DNA of 64,000 nt. It comes from Paenibacillus sp. H1-7 (GTDB taxonomy: Bacteria > Bacillota > Bacilli > Paenibacillales > NBRC-103111). The notes beneath the pieces are model-generated. The model was given only the letters and a program-made list of their open reading frames with translations. It was not told the origin of the DNA and made no database searches. The stretch lies in the NCBI RefSeq assembly GCF_022354825.1, contig NZ_CP031168.1, positions 7,007,501 through 7,071,500 of the forward strand. The letters are read 5' to 3'. The position numbers were made by a program, and so were the translations under genes. This document shows, one piece after another, positions 8,006 through 16,326 of the stretch (positions are counted from its first letter, which is position 1; each line of letters begins with the position of its first letter).

Positions 8006-9613
8006 TTGGATAAAAAAATGAAACAAGCAAGCACGGTCATGCTCGTATCCGCACTCTCCGTTTCTCTAGCCGCCTGCAGCGGAAGCAATGCACCTGCCGC
8101 TCCGCAGGCAGGCAGCGAGTCGCAGCCGCAGAAGCTGACGAATCTCACCTATTGGGTAGCTAACCATTCCGCAGCCGCTTCACAAATGAAGACGTACGCC
8201 GAAATGGAAATGTACAAAGAGCTGGAGAAAATAACGGGAGTTAAGGTCGAATTCCAGCATCCTCCCCTCGACGCCCAGCAGCAAAAAGAACAGTTCAACC
8301 TGATGCTCGCCTCCACCCAGCTGCCGGACGTCATCGAATACGGCTGGACCGGCTACCCGGGCGGCCCGGAGAAAGCGATCCAGGATAACAAAATCATCAA
8401 GCTGAACGATCTGATCGACAAATATGCCCCGAATTTGAAAAAGCTTCTGAACGACCATCCGGACTGGAAGAAGCAGATTATGACCGATGAGGGCAGCATT
8501 TATTCCTTCCCCTTCCTTCGCGGGGGCGAGAAGGTTCGGGTGTTTTTCGGTCCGGGCATCCGTCAAGATTGGCTGGACAAAGTCGGCATGAAAACCCCGA
8601 CGACCATCGATGAATGGTACGCCGTACTGAAGGCATTCAAGGAAAAGGACCCGAACGGCAACGGCAAGGCGGACGAAATCCCGTTCTACATCGACAAAGC
8701 GATGATCGGCGTCGACGCACCGTTTCTTGGTGCATGGGGCATCAACTACAGCTACTACCAGGACGGGGGCAAGGTGAAGTACGGCCCGATCCAGCCGGAG
8801 TACAAGGAATTCCTCGTTACGATGAACAAATGGTACAAGGAAGGGCTGCTCGACAAAGATTTCGCTGCGCCTAACGACAAGCTGTACGACAATAAAATGA
8901 CGACCAACCTGATGGGCGCATCGGTCTTCTATAACGGCGGCGGCATTGGCAAATACGCCAACCTGATGAAGGACAAGGATCCGAGCTTCAAGCTCGTGGC
9001 TGCGCCTTATCCGGTATTGAAGGCAGGCGATAAATCGATCTGGGGACAAAAGGATTTCGCAGCAAACGGCGTCGGCGCCGCCATCACGACAAGCAACAAG
9101 AATCCGATCGAAACAGTCAAATGGCTGGATTATGCCTACGGCGAAAAAGGCGATCTGCTGTTCAACTACGGTAAAGAAGGCGTCAGCTACAAAATGGAGA
9201 ACGGCCAGGCCGTCTTCCTGCCGGAAGTGCTCAACCCGCCGAGCGGCGTCAGCCTTCAGCAGTCGTTCGCCAAGCATAACCGCTCGACCTGGAGCGCGCC
9301 GTTCGTCATGAGCGACAACTTCCAAATGCAGTACCTCGCCCTGCCGACGCAAAAAGACGCGCTCGAGATCTGGTCCAAGCCGACGGCCGAACGCAAAATG
9401 CCGCTGGTGACGCCGACGAAGGACGAGTCGAGCAAGTATGCTTCGATTATGACGGACATTGAAACGTACCGCGACGAGATGCTCCTGAAGTTCATCATGG
9501 GCGCCGAGCCGCTTGACAACTTTGACAAATACGTCAAAAAAATTCAAACCATGGGCATCGAAGATGCGATCAAAATCCAACAGGCCGCGCTCGAACGCTA
9601 CAACAAACGCTAA
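8006..9613 (+). CDS. Extracellular solute-binding lipoprotein of an LplA-type sugar ABC transporter
   Basis: 535 residues from TTG, chosen because AAAAGGAGG sits eight bases upstream. A longer in-frame start would place the ribosome-binding site inside the gene. The signal peptide ends in the lipobox LAAC, so the protein is anchored on the outer face of the membrane. The rest is a family 1 solute-binding protein of the long (over 500 residue) LplA/YtcQ kind used for oligosaccharides with two-permease importers. The two permeases follow directly and no ATPase is encoded here, so a shared MsmX-like ATPase elsewhere is expected. It diverges from the PL8 lyase gene, with about 280 bases between them. 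The ligand is probably a lyase-released unsaturated oligosaccharide (inference). Confidence 0.88.
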   Translation: MDKKMKQASTVMLVSALSVSLAACSGSNAPAAPQAGSESQPQKLTNLTYWVANHSAAASQMKTYAEMEMYKELEKITGVKVEFQHPPLDAQQQKEQFNLMLASTQLPDVIEYGWTGYPGGPEKAIQDNKIIKLNDLIDKYAPNLKKLLNDHPDWKKQIMTDEGSIYSFPFLRGGEKVRVFFGPGIRQDWLDKVGMKTPTTIDEWYAVLKAFKEKDPNGNGKADEIPFYIDKAMIGVDAPFLGAWGINYSYYQDGGKVKYGPIQPEYKEFLVTMNKWYKEGLLDKDFAAPNDKLYDNKMTTNLMGASVFYNGGGIGKYANLMKDKDPSFKLVAAPYPVLKAGDKSIWGQKDFAANGVGAAITTSNKNPIETVKWLDYAYGEKGDLLFNYGKEGVSYKMENGQAVFLPEVLNPPSGVSLQQSFAKHNRSTWSAPFVMSDNFQMQYLALPTQKDALEIWSKPTAERKMPLVTPTKDESSKYASIMTDIETYRDEMLLKFIMGAEPLDNFDKYVKKIQTMGIEDAIKIQQAALERYNKR

Positions 9614-9628
9614 TTAATGATGAAAGAA

Positions 9629-9656
9629 CTGGGAGATGATTCGGTTCATCTCCCAG
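9629..9656 (+). other. Intra-operon hairpin between binding protein and permease genes
   Basis: A perfect 11-bp stem CTGGGAGATGA / TCATCTCCCAG with a six-base loop starts 15 bases after the binding-protein stop. It is followed by CTTTCG and not a T run, so it is more likely an mRNA-stabilising or processing hairpin than a full terminator. This would favour excess binding protein over permease. Confidence 0.6.
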
Positions 9657-9697
9657 CTTTCGTATATCGATACGCAGAAGAAAGGCAGGGATACACG

Positions 9698-10672
9698 ATG
9701 GCGCAAAGCTCCGGCAGTATCGAAGTGTTGACCGAGAACAACCGAAAAACGTATCAAGACCCTACCCTCTGGCGGACGATTCGCACCGATGTGAGACGGC
9801 ATTGGGCGATTTACTTGATGGCTCTTCCCGTTATCGCTTATTACATCATTTTTCATTACGGGCCGATGTACGGCTTGCAGATCGCATTCAAAGACTTTTC
9901 GCCTGCCAAAGGCATCTGGGGCAGCCCCTGGATCGGCTTCAAGCATTTCGAGAGCTTTTTTAACGGCATCTATTTCTGGCGCCTCCTCAAAAACACCGTG
10001 CTGATCAATCTGTACGAGCTGATATTCGGCTTTCCGGCGGCAATCATCTTGGCGCTCCTGCTCAACGAGATCCGCAACAGCATGTTCAAGCGGGTCGTGC
10101 AGACAATTTCGTACTTGCCGCATTTTATTTCCATCGTCGTCGTTGCCGGCATGATGGTCGACTTCCTCGGCCGTACCGGTCTCATCAATCAAATTCTCGA
10201 ATCGTTCGGCATCGAAGCGATTGATTTTCTGAAAGAAGCAGGCTGGTTCCGCTTCCTGTTCGTCTCCTCGGGCATTTGGCAGGGGATCGGCTGGGGATCG
10301 ATCATCTACTTGGCGGCCATCGCCACCATCGACCCGACGTTGTACGAAGCCGCACGGATGGACGGCGCGAGCCGCTGGAAGCAGACGCTGCACATTACGA
10401 TTCCGGGTATTATGCCGACGATCGTCATTCTGTTCATCCTGAACATGGGCAATATGCTGACGGTCGGCAGCGAGAAAGTGCTGCTCTTGTACAATCCGCT
10501 CACCTATGAAACGGCGGACGTCATTTCGACCTATGTGTACCGCAAAGGGGTTCTGGAGGCGAGCTACAGCTTCACGGCTGCGGTCGGCCTGTTCAACTCC
10601 GTCGTCAGCTTCATCCTGATCGTCTCGGCCAACAGCATCAGCAAGCGGCTCAGCGAGAACAAACTGTGGTAG
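9698..10672 (+). CDS. Sugar ABC transporter permease, LplB type
   Basis: 324 residues with about six membrane segments. The ATG at this position follows GGCAGGG; a longer in-frame start would overlap the hairpin upstream. It begins with a cytoplasmic tail and then HWAIYLMALPVIAYYIIFHYGPMYGLQIAFKDF, the typical opening of LplB/UgpA-like proteins. The cytoplasmic EAA loop (EAARMDGASRWKQTLHITIPGI) that docks onto the ATPase is intact. It sits 84 bases after the binding-protein gene and 12 bases before the second permease, so the three form an operon. Confidence 0.9.
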   Translation: MAQSSGSIEVLTENNRKTYQDPTLWRTIRTDVRRHWAIYLMALPVIAYYIIFHYGPMYGLQIAFKDFSPAKGIWGSPWIGFKHFESFFNGIYFWRLLKNTVLINLYELIFGFPAAIILALLLNEIRNSMFKRVVQTISYLPHFISIVVVAGMMVDFLGRTGLINQILESFGIEAIDFLKEAGWFRFLFVSSGIWQGIGWGSIIYLAAIATIDPTLYEAARMDGASRWKQTLHITIPGIMPTIVILFILNMGNMLTVGSEKVLLLYNPLTYETADVISTYVYRKGVLEASYSFTAAVGLFNSVVSFILIVSANSISKRLSENKLW

Positions 10673-10684
10673 GAGGGCACGATT

Positions 10685-11560
10685 ATGAAACTAACTGCCG
10701 GTGAAAGATCGTTCGGCTATGTCAACACCGTCCTGATGATCGGCCTTTGCGTCGTCACGCTGTATCCGTTTCTGTACGTCTTGTTCGCCTCGCTCAGCAA
10801 CGCCACGTCGTTTCTTCAGCACCGTGGGCTGCTGCTTGCTCCGGTAGGCCTGGATTTCGGCGCTTACAAGGCCGTATTCGATAATCCGATGATTGCCAAA
10901 GGCTATCAGAACACGCTGCTTTATGTCACACTCGGCACATCGATCAACCTTGTCATGACGGCGATCGGCGCTTACGTGCTGTCCCGGACGGGCTTGTTTT
11001 TCAAGAACATCCTCATGTTTTTCATCGTCGTCACGATGGTATTCCACGGCGGCTTGATTCCGACCTACCTGCTTGTCAACGACCTCGGCATGATGAACTC
11101 GATGTGGGCGCTCATTATTCCGGGTGCAATCAATACGTTCAATATGATTATCATGCGAACCGCGTTCCAGGGCGTTCCGGTCAGCCTGGAGGAATCGGCT
11201 CGTATGGACGGCGCGAACGACTGGACGATCTTGTTCCGCATCATTATTCCGCTGTCGATGCCGGTCATCGCCGTCATGATCCTCTGGTATGCCGTCGGGC
11301 ATTGGAATTCGTATTTCAGCGCCCTCGTCTATTTGCGCAATCGCGAGGCTTACCCGCTGCAGCTCGTCCTCCGGGAAATTCTGATCGCGAACAATACCGA
11401 TTCGATGATGACGGGAGCCGCCAGCGACGACAAATACGCCATCGGGGAAACGATCAAATATGCTACGATCATCGTTTCGACGCTGCCGATCATTTGCCTG
11501 TATCCGTTCCTGCAAAAGTATTTCGTCAAAGGCGTCATGATCGGCGCGATCAAGGAATAG
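10685..11560 (+). CDS. Sugar ABC transporter permease, LplC type
   Basis: 291 residues, six predicted membrane segments and the EAA loop ESARMDGANDWTILFRIIIP. It starts behind GGAGGG, 12 bases after the first permease. It ends in KGVMIGAIKE, the conserved tail of LplC/YtcP-like subunits (compare MLGSVKE in the paralogue at 49699-50592). It forms the membrane heterodimer with the preceding gene for uptake of oligosaccharides bound by the lipoprotein at 8006. Confidence 0.9.
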   Translation: MKLTAGERSFGYVNTVLMIGLCVVTLYPFLYVLFASLSNATSFLQHRGLLLAPVGLDFGAYKAVFDNPMIAKGYQNTLLYVTLGTSINLVMTAIGAYVLSRTGLFFKNILMFFIVVTMVFHGGLIPTYLLVNDLGMMNSMWALIIPGAINTFNMIIMRTAFQGVPVSLEESARMDGANDWTILFRIIIPLSMPVIAVMILWYAVGHWNSYFSALVYLRNREAYPLQLVLREILIANNTDSMMTGAASDDKYAIGETIKYATIIVSTLPIICLYPFLQKYFVKGVMIGAIKE

Positions 11561-11565
11561 CGGTC

Positions 11566-11603
11566 CCTAGACGGCATTCCGTCTAGGACGTCAGCACCTT
11601 TTT
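11566..11603 (+). terminator. Probable terminator after the transporter operon
   Basis: A 9-bp stem CCTAGACGG / CCGTCTAGG with loop CATT lies just after the permease stop. A run of six T comes about ten bases later, which makes it a weaker terminator. Confidence 0.5.
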
Positions 11604-11614
11604 TGCCTACCCGT

Positions 11615-11644
11615 TTTACGTCTGTTGCAGGTTCGGGTTATAAT
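11615..11644 (+). promoter_or_regulatory. Candidate promoter of the membrane AraC regulator gene
   Basis: TTTACG, 18 bases, then a perfect TATAAT. Transcription would begin near 11651, which argues against the upstream in-frame TTG (11603) and ATG (11645) as starts of the regulator. Confidence 0.5.
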
Positions 11645-11665
11645 ATGCAGACAAGTCAAAGAGAA

Positions 11666-14068
11666 ATGGGCGTGACGAATGTGAAATTACCGCTGCGCTG
11701 GCTTCGGGTCGGCAGCCGCAAAAGCGCGCTGACGACCATGATCGTCTCCAACCTGTTCATTCTTTTGATACCGCTTTCTATGGGGCTGTTTCTGTATGCC
11801 AAGGTCGAGCAGAGCCTGGAGAAAAGCGCGAATCGCTCCAACACGGCGATGCTTGAGCAGCTGCAGCTGTCGCTCGATACTAAGCTCGCGGAAGTGGACA
11901 ATTTGATGCGGCAGGTCGTGCTCAACCCGAAGCTCGATTACTTGCTGAAAATTCCGGCCGATGCAGACAGCGTCGACAAATACCGTCTGGTCGAATTTAT
12001 GAAGGATAACATGAACCGGTATCGCAGCATGGTCAGCAGCTTCATTTTTGACTATTACGTCTATTTCGCCAGCAGCGATACGATCGTCAATGCGGATTTT
12101 TTGACCGATTCCAGGACGTTTTACGACAATACGTATCAGTTTCAAAATATGACCTATGACAAATGGATGAAAGAGCTGCTATCCGCACCGCACAAGATGG
12201 CGTACATGCCCGTCACTGCACTGGAGAGCAATCCCTCTTCCGCCGCCGGCACCGAATACATCCCGGACGATGTGGTCATCTATGCCCAATCGCTTCCGCT
12301 CCGTTCGCAAACCGATATTCTCGGCAATTTTATCGTTCTGATCGATGTGAGCCATATTAAGCAGCAATTTGCGCAGCTCGAGGCTGCGAGCCAAAGCTCT
12401 ATCTATATCGTCGACCATACAGGAAGAACGATTATGAGCACGAGCGACACCCCGCTCCCCGGCGACCTTATGCAGCGGATCGAGCAAAATACCGGACCGT
12501 TCGATTATCAAATCGGCGGTGTCAATCAACTGGTGTCGTTCACCTCCTCGCAAAAGGCTGGCTGGAAGTACGTGTCCGTGACACCAAGCGACGTGTTCAT
12601 GAAGCAGGTGCATCAAATCCAGAACTGGTCGATCGGCCTGCTCCTGCTGTGCCTGATTGCCGGTTTGCCCGCCGTCTTTGCCATGGCCTACCGAAATTAC
12701 AAGCCTCTGCAAAAAACGGTGAACGCCATTATGCGCGGCAAAGACATGATCGGCCGTCCCGCGTCCAACGAATATGAATTTATTCGCGAAACCATCGAAG
12801 GCTCGATTCATGAAGAGAAAAACTTGCGCAGCCTGCTGGCCCAGCAGACGCCGGTCATCCGGGCCAATTACTTGTCCCGTCTCGTGCGGGGCTATATGGA
12901 TGTGAACGTCTCGGCGGACAGCGAGGAGACGTTGAAGTTTATGGAGCTCACGTTCGTAAGCGATCGTTTTGCCGTCCTGCTGGTCCAAATCGAGGACATC
13001 AGCCGGTTTTCCGATCAGGAATCCGAGCAGCAGTGGGCGCTGGTCCGCTTTATCGTATCGAATATCGGGGTCGAATTGGCGCAAAGGCACCATCAAGGCT
13101 TTGCCGTCGAGCTGGACCGTGATCGTCTGGCGTTCCTTATCAATCTGGATAAGGAACGAGTTCATCGTGCGGATGCCGATGTGCGGGACATCGCCGATTC
13201 GCTCAACAGCGTCATTACGCACCGTTTCCGCATCGACATTACCGTGGCCGCAGGGGCTCTTCACCAAGGGGCGGGAGCCATCCGCGACTCTTATCCCGAG
13301 GCATTGGCCGCGCTTGAATATAGGATCATCAAAGGAAAAAATGCCGTCATTCATTTCCAGGATATCGCCGATGCCAAGCAGCATTACTACTACCCGCTGG
13401 ATATCGAAAGCCAGCTCATCAATTTCGTGCGCAGCGGCGACAGCGACAGTGTAGGAAAGCTGCTCGATACGATCTATGCGATGAATTTCGATTCCACCCA
13501 CATGACGCCGGATTTGGGCAAATGCTTGTTTTTCAATGTGACGAGCACGCTGCTAAAGGTCATCAACTCCACGAACACCAATCAGGACGAAGTGTTGGGA
13601 GCGGATTTCGATCCGATCAAGGAAATATTCAGCCATCCGACAGTGGAAGGCATGCACCGGAAGACGAAGGAGCTGTTCGAGACGCTTACGCGCTCGTTCA
13701 AGGTCGAGCGATCCGATCACAGCTCGCAGCTGTTCCACGACATCGTGAGCATGGTCGAGCGGGATCTGCATGATCCGAACCTTGGCCTTGCGTTAATCGC
13801 CGACCGTTTCGGCATGACGCCGCAATATATTTCCACCTTCTTCAAAAAGCATCAGGGGCAAAATCTGCTCGATTACATGACGCGCAAGCGAATCGATAAA
13901 GCGAAACGCCTGATGGAAAGCAGGGAGCTGACGAACGCCCACATCGCCCAGCAGGTCGGCTATACGAACGACGTCGTGTTTATCCGCGCATTCAAAAAGC
14001 TCGAAGGCATTACGCCGGGCAAATATCGCGATACGATCACGCCGGACAAAACCGGCTCCGATTCGTAA
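11666..14068 (+). CDS. Membrane AraC-type regulator with extracytoplasmic sensor (YesS-like)
   Basis: About 800 residues. A basic start is followed by a membrane helix (TTMIVSNLFILLIPLSMGLF), a roughly 270-residue extracytoplasmic Cache-like sensor and a second helix (IGLLLLCLIAGLPAVFAMAY). A cytoplasmic middle domain follows. The last 100 residues form an AraC DNA-binding domain with two helix-turn-helix units (LALIADRFGMTPQYISTFFKK and NAHIAQQVGYTNDVVFIRAFKK). The exact start is uncertain: ATG 11666, GTG 11672 and GTG 11681 are all possible. It lies just behind the PL8-linked transporter and most likely senses a sugar or cell-wall signal to control it. The partial gene at 1-1295 has the same architecture. 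Confidence 0.85.
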   Translation: MGVTNVKLPLRWLRVGSRKSALTTMIVSNLFILLIPLSMGLFLYAKVEQSLEKSANRSNTAMLEQLQLSLDTKLAEVDNLMRQVVLNPKLDYLLKIPADADSVDKYRLVEFMKDNMNRYRSMVSSFIFDYYVYFASSDTIVNADFLTDSRTFYDNTYQFQNMTYDKWMKELLSAPHKMAYMPVTALESNPSSAAGTEYIPDDVVIYAQSLPLRSQTDILGNFIVLIDVSHIKQQFAQLEAASQSSIYIVDHTGRTIMSTSDTPLPGDLMQRIEQNTGPFDYQIGGVNQLVSFTSSQKAGWKYVSVTPSDVFMKQVHQIQNWSIGLLLLCLIAGLPAVFAMAYRNYKPLQKTVNAIMRGKDMIGRPASNEYEFIRETIEGSIHEEKNLRSLLAQQTPVIRANYLSRLVRGYMDVNVSADSEETLKFMELTFVSDRFAVLLVQIEDISRFSDQESEQQWALVRFIVSNIGVELAQRHHQGFAVELDRDRLAFLINLDKERVHRADADVRDIADSLNSVITHRFRIDITVAAGALHQGAGAIRDSYPEALAALEYRIIKGKNAVIHFQDIADAKQHYYYPLDIESQLINFVRSGDSDSVGKLLDTIYAMNFDSTHMTPDLGKCLFFNVTSTLLKVINSTNTNQDEVLGADFDPIKEIFSHPTVEGMHRKTKELFETLTRSFKVERSDHSSQLFHDIVSMVERDLHDPNLGLALIADRFGMTPQYISTFFKKHQGQNLLDYMTRKRIDKAKRLMESRELTNAHIAQQVGYTNDVVFIRAFKKLEGITPGKYRDTITPDKTGSDS

Positions 14069-14070
14069 AG

Positions 14071-14098
14071 GGGCAGCCTTGCGTGAGGCTGCCCTTAT
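14071..14098 (+). terminator. Terminator after the AraC regulator gene
   Basis: Stem GGGCAGCC / GGCTGCCC with loop TTGCGTGA starts two bases after the stop codon and is followed by TTATCT. Confidence 0.6.
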
Positions 14099-14235
14099 CT
14101 GTCAAGGGAATGGGTACTTGGAACACATTGTGAGTGCTTAGTCGATCATTGGCCGTATGCCGTAAGGTAGATACTACTCCCGGATACCCAAGCGATGCGC
14201 CTATGGAAAGCTGCCCATCGGACTTGGAGGCCGAC

Positions 14236-14367
14236 GATCGGACAGGAAATCCGTTATTCCCTAGAAAGCTGCTGCTTTCGGAGTGTGATCGGACTTAGGG
14301 TCCGTTATTTGCTGATTTTACCAATAAAAGCAGCAGCTTTTGGTGATATAACGGATCTACGGTCCGA
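14236..14367 (+). repeat. Dispersed palindromic repeat element, copy A
   Basis: The unit GATCGGACAGGAAATCCGTT occurs first, then GATCGGACTTAGGGTCCGTT 51 bases later, then an inverted unit ATAACGGATCTACGGTCCGA. AAAGCTGCTGCTTT and AAAGCAGCAGCTTT lie between them as a further inverted pair, so the whole element can fold. The same unit order returns in copies B and C near 24 kb. Noncoding. Confidence 0.75.
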
Positions 14368-14757
14368 AGATCCCCATGGGCATACTGCATCCATTGTAGG
14401 CTTTACTACGAAAGCTCTCAGCCTTTGAATCGTGAGAATCTGAAAAGAATAAGTTTTTTCAGAGGCTTCAAAGAGGTGACGTAACTCCTCCGAGCCCCCC
14501 CACCTTGATAATTCTGCGGGTCTTGCCGGTGGGGTACCTCCCTCCAACTGCTATTGTTTCCAGAATTTTTTAATGTATCTTTTCTAGCGGTACTTTACTG
14601 AAAACCAAAGGCGGTTGCTTACGCTCCTTCCGGGAGATGCCCAGCCTTCCCCATTTTGGGTAACCCGGGTTTCTTAAAAGACGGAGCTGCCTTTGGAAAA
14701 CAGGCATCCTAAGCAGAAACCCCCTGCATTTCGCGGGAACCGGGCTTCTCAACGAAA
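14368..14757. other. Intergenic stretch without a recognised gene
   Basis: No frame with a credible ribosome-binding site is present on either strand. An imperfect hairpin lies near 14417-14476 (CTTTGAA/TTCAAAG around CTGAAAA/TTTTTCAG). I compared the region with riboswitch classes I know and recognise none. Confidence 0.4.
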
Positions 14758-14785
14758 CAAGGCAGCCTCGCGCGAGGCTGCCTTG
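14758..14785. terminator. Strong palindrome after the antiporter gene
   Basis: A perfect 13-bp inverted repeat CAAGGCAGCCTCG / CGAGGCTGCCTTG with a two-base loop sits eight bases after the antiporter stop (minus strand). T-rich sequence lies on both sides, so it may stop transcription from either direction. Confidence 0.7.
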
Positions 14786-14793
14786 CATCTTTT

Positions 14794-15987
14794 CTACATT
14801 CCCGCCTTCTCGGCTGTAATTGTACTCGCTTCTTCCCGCTCCGGCCGTCCTGTTTCCTTCTCCTTTTCTTTGAAAAACAGCTTCATCATCGGCGGCGTCA
14901 CAATGGTCGTAATAAGAACGACGACGACGATAACCGCAAACATATCGCTGCTTAACAGCTTCGACTCCAATCCCATAGCCGCGATGATCAGGGCGACCTC
15001 TCCCCGCGATACCATGGCGGCGCCGATGCCGAGCGAGCTTCTCCACGGAAAACCTGCCAGCTTGGCGCCAATCGCCGAGCCAATAAGCTTGCTTGCAATA
15101 GCCAGCACGCTTAATGCGGCGATCAATCCGAGGTTTTGCCCAATCCCGCTGAATTCGGCGGTGACCCCGATGGAGGTGAAAAAGACGGGCACGAAGATCG
15201 AGTAGCCGATCGTCTCGACTTTTTCAAACACTTCCTGCTTAAACGGCGTCACACTGATTGCCACGCCCGCGATGTAAGCCCCTATAATAGCGGCTACTCC
15301 GGTATATTCCGCGATATAAGCGTAAACGAAGCAAATGATGAGCGCGGCGGAGATGACCGTCTCCGATACACGCAGCTTTGCGAATTTTTTCAGCACCCAA
15401 GGGACGACTTTCCATGCGAGCAGAATAGCGACTGCGAAGAACGCGGCCTTTTTCACAAGCACCGTACCCAGATGCACATCGCCTCCGGCGAAAGACATGA
15501 CAAACGCCAACGCGATTATAACGAGGATGTCGTCTATGACGGCCGCTCCCAATATCGTAGTCCCTTCCCTGGACTTCAGCTTCCCCATCTCCTTCAGTGC
15601 CTGCACGGATATGCTGACGCTGGTGGCGGACAGCAGCAGTCCGAGGAAAATCGATTGAATCGACGGAAGCCCCATGACATTGCCGGCCAGGAATCCGAGC
15701 GTGAACGGCACGATGATTCCAAGAATACCGACATAACTCGAAGCTTTCCCCGTTCGTTTGAATTCCTCAGTATCGGTCTCGAGACCCGCGATGAACATAA
15801 GCAAAATGACCCCGATTTGACTGATTTCGCCAAGCACCTCCGTATTCGTAACAATACCGAGCACCGACGGACCGAGCACGATCCCGATCAGCAGTTTGCC
15901 GAGCACGGACGGCTGCCCGAGCTTGACGCTGATGTCTCCGGCGATTTTGGACGCAAGAAGTATGATGGCTAATTGAAATACGAGCAT
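14794..15987 (-). CDS. CPA2-family cation:proton antiporter
   Basis: 397 residues with about 12 membrane segments. It has typical CPA2 (KefB/NapA-like) motifs: GLPSIQSIFLGLLLSATSVSISVQALKEMG and the ion-site region GAAVIDDILVIIALA with the paired aspartates. It has no C-terminal TrkA-N domain; a short charged tail ends it. It would exchange Na+ or K+ for protons across the cytoplasmic membrane. The ATG follows GAGGGGGAG. The leader carries a strong terminator, so expression is probably set by read-through. It diverges from the large sigma-factor gene at 16327. Confidence 0.85.
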   Translation of the reverse strand: MLVFQLAIILLASKIAGDISVKLGQPSVLGKLLIGIVLGPSVLGIVTNTEVLGEISQIGVILLMFIAGLETDTEEFKRTGKASSYVGILGIIVPFTLGFLAGNVMGLPSIQSIFLGLLLSATSVSISVQALKEMGKLKSREGTTILGAAVIDDILVIIALAFVMSFAGGDVHLGTVLVKKAAFFAVAILLAWKVVPWVLKKFAKLRVSETVISAALIICFVYAYIAEYTGVAAIIGAYIAGVAISVTPFKQEVFEKVETIGYSIFVPVFFTSIGVTAEFSGIGQNLGLIAALSVLAIASKLIGSAIGAKLAGFPWRSSLGIGAAMVSRGEVALIIAAMGLESKLLSSDMFAVIVVVVLITTIVTPPMMKLFFKEKEKETGRPEREEASTITAEKAGM

Positions 15988-16053
15988 GAAATCTCCCCCT
16001 CACCTTTGTTTCATTCATTTAGAAAGGATGCTTATTTTTTGTAAAAAACATGC

Positions 16054-16119
16054 AAAAAAGAGCCTGTAAACCACAACCGCTCCGCTATGAAGACATAGCA
16101 AGGCCGTGGTGACAGGCTC
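16054..16119 (-). terminator. Terminator hairpin in the antiporter leader
   Basis: Minus strand: GAGCCTGT and ACCAC pair with GTGGT and ACAGGCTC. A second small hairpin (GCTATG tctt CATAGC) is nested inside, and six T follow. It stands about 65 bases before the antiporter start, so it can attenuate the gene. No T run exists on the plus side. Confidence 0.65.
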
Positions 16120-16170
16120 CTCCAAACATGCACGATATCCAGTTCTACTTCTTAATACGGTCAAGAGCGT

Positions 16171-16182
16171 TTATGGTTTCAT
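16171..16182 (-). other. Possible three-codon leader frame (Met-Lys-Pro-stop)
   Basis: ATGAAACCATAA sits seven bases after AGGAGGGG, an ideal ribosome-binding site, and about 50 bases ahead of the leader terminator. With so few codons the frame could be chance. The ribosome-binding site itself is the reason to list it. Confidence 0.3.
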
Positions 16183-16219
16183 CTTTATACCCCTCCTGAG
16201 TAAAATACAGGAATTACCA

Positions 16220-16229
16220 GACATATGTC
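16220..16229. promoter_or_regulatory. 10-bp palindrome in the antiporter/sigma divergent region
   Basis: GACATATGTC, a perfect dyad, begins within TTGGAC, a possible -35 box for the antiporter leader. Candidate operator only. Confidence 0.3.
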
Positions 16230-16302
16230 CAATATTAAGATAACCATAAAATTTTTTTATTGAAATGATCCAACCTTTTTCCCTATGTTGACACTTACTA
16301 GA

Positions 16303-16312
16303 TGACCGGTCA
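16303..16312. promoter_or_regulatory. 10-bp palindrome before the large sigma-factor gene
   Basis: TGACCGGTCA, a perfect dyad, lies just ahead of the AAGGAGG ribosome-binding site and 9 bases after TTGACA. Bound protein here could block transcription or translation start. Candidate only. Confidence 0.3.
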
Positions 16313-16326
16313 CAAGGAGGTTCGGA

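Noticed and set aside
8180-9580. 466-codon open frame on the minus strand
   Set aside because: It lies wholly opposite the solute-binding lipoprotein gene, has no ribosome-binding site, and is rich in Arg, His and Val as expected for the antisense of a GC-rich gene.
14570-15046. 158-codon minus-strand frame overlapping the end of the antiporter gene
   Set aside because: It runs out of frame through the antiporter 3' end and across the terminator palindrome; no start site and no motif.
16054-16200. ydaO-type c-di-AMP riboswitch before the antiporter
   Set aside because: The context fits, but I cannot find the conserved ydaO core sequences; only a terminator and a short frame are visible.
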